A stretch of DNA of 64,000 nucleotides, taken from assembly GCF_000317435.1 (NCBI RefSeq), contig NC_019751.1:4712001-4776000 (forward strand), given 5' to 3'. The position numbers and the translations under genes are program-made. The notes beneath the pieces were generated by a model. That model was not told where the DNA came from and did not search any database. It saw only the letters and a program-made list of their open reading frames with translations. Source of the DNA: Calothrix sp. PCC 6303. Its GTDB lineage: Bacteria > Cyanobacteriota > Cyanobacteriia > Cyanobacteriales > Nostocaceae. Below are positions 63,405 to 64,000 of this stretch, one piece after another. Position 1 is the stretch's first letter. Each line of letters begins with the position of its first letter.

Positions 63405-63911
63405 TTAGGCGCTAATTTTGTCGGCATAACCTTGAATATTTTCAGGATCAAACCTGCGTAAAACACGGGTTGCATCGCGGGTATTACTTTCTGCACCCTG
63501 AACTACGATCAGATATTTGCCTGCATCTAAGCGGTTACGATAGGGTAAGGCATCACCACCACCCGAAACTAAACCAACTCCACCCCCAACAAATACGCTA
63601 CCCATAGCACCACCAACAGCACCAAGTAATCCTCCCACAACATGATTACCTATTTCGCCAGCCCAAGCAAAGGTATTCAAACCCGTGATCACGCTAAAGG
63701 TGAAACCAGCAAAAAATCCAAAGGGAACTAGCCATATCGCCATAAATTTAGCTTGTTTGCCGGCTTCTTCTTTCGGATCAATCAAGCCAAACTCATCAGC
63801 AGTTTTATAACCTCTACCCAAAATAGAGGATTTGATTCCCTCTTTTTCTAAAGCTAGGTATGCACCCTCAGCTTGAATTCGATCTGACATGACGGCAACA
63901 AGATAATTCAT
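63405..63911 (-). CDS. Stress-protein-17M-like membrane protein (168 aa)
   Basis: The start is taken at the ATG at 63911 (MNYLVAVMSDRIQAEGAYLA) instead of one at 63935. The N-terminal ferredoxin-like strand-helix (about 1-40) matches general-stress-protein-17M-like domains. A hydrophobic Gly-rich middle at about 60-125 (WLVPFGFFAGFTFSVITGLN; GGLLGAVGGAMGSVFVGGGV) is probably membrane-inserting. A short repeat of the strand-helix fold (GKYLIVVQGAESNTRDATRV) follows. Function unknown. It is transcribed into the GNAT gene. Confidence 0.7.
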   Translation of the reverse strand: MNYLVAVMSDRIQAEGAYLALEKEGIKSSILGRGYKTADEFGLIDPKEEAGKQAKFMAIWLVPFGFFAGFTFSVITGLNTFAWAGEIGNHVVGGLLGAVGGAMGSVFVGGGVGLVSGGGDALPYRNRLDAGKYLIVVQGAESNTRDATRVLRRFDPENIQGYADKISA

Positions 63912-64000
63912 GATGTTATGTAAATGTGTTTCCACTGTTTGATTTCATTAATTACCAGGGTAGCAGTCTCTAGGAATTTTATTTGATTGAGTCAAGAGAT

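Overview
The window comes from a cyanobacterium, most likely a filamentous heterocyst-forming type (Nostocales, Calothrix-like; the rank is inference). Support: many HIP1 palindromes (GCGATCGC) in and between genes, low overall GC, conserved cyanobacterial hypothetical families, DUF1822, DUF928 and CHAT-CHASE2 proteins, and GTAGAGACGT-type palindromes and GGGAGCAGGGGG-type tracts typical of these genomes. No rRNA, prophage, CRISPR array or complete transposon was found. One tRNA gene (tRNA-Cys) is present.

Layout. (1) 1-11541, plus strand: a cell-surface module made of the end of a DUF11/SdrD-B-like protein, a 1328-aa Ig-like plus beta-barrel outer-membrane protein, a beta-helix protein with an OmpA C-terminal domain (these three overlap by ATGA), then a 1385-aa glycine-rich secreted protein with an internal duplication. 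(2) 11664-16563, minus: zinc-ribbon membrane protein, FHA protein and copper P-type ATPase. (3) 17341-23467, plus: a compact AT-rich operon of a possible 52-aa small ORF, a divergent sigma-like factor, DUF1822, a caspase-like CHAT-CHASE2 membrane protein and a secreted DUF928 protein. This is the best candidate for a little-described system. (4) 23652-33399: mostly housekeeping (LMW phosphotyrosine phosphatase, YbaB, Era, SufA-type carrier, TIGR01777 epimerase, a lone HlyD adaptor). (5) 33616-38774, minus: membrane protein, GNAT enzyme and a MacA-MacB type tripartite exporter operon. (6) 39993-50714: group II cysteine-desulfurase-like enzyme, TPR protein, YbjQ, CAP protein, HGSNAT-like acyltransferase, peroxiredoxin Q, AI-2E family transporter, FKBP isomerase, MsrB, a molbindin-like protein and an anchored protein. 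(7) 50812-56376: membrane-anchored P450, a non-coding IS200/IS605-like remnant, a Tat-type metallophosphoesterase and a CPBP-family membrane protease. (8) 56553-62430: tRNA-Cys, then a type I secretion module (parvulin isomerase, a cNMP-binding/degenerate C39/ABC exporter, HlyD adaptor). (9) 62862-63911, minus: GNAT acetyltransferase and a stress-type membrane protein.

Two themes stand out. One is envelope export and surface display: region 1, three HlyD/MacA adaptors, one MacB and one HlyB-like transporter. The other is a membrane sensor, protease and sigma-like operon in region 3. The non-coding DNA is rich in dispersed palindromes and short inverted-repeat elements, and a G-rich repeat tract has entered two reading frames. 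All functional calls rest on reading motifs by eye. No database search or structure prediction was run.
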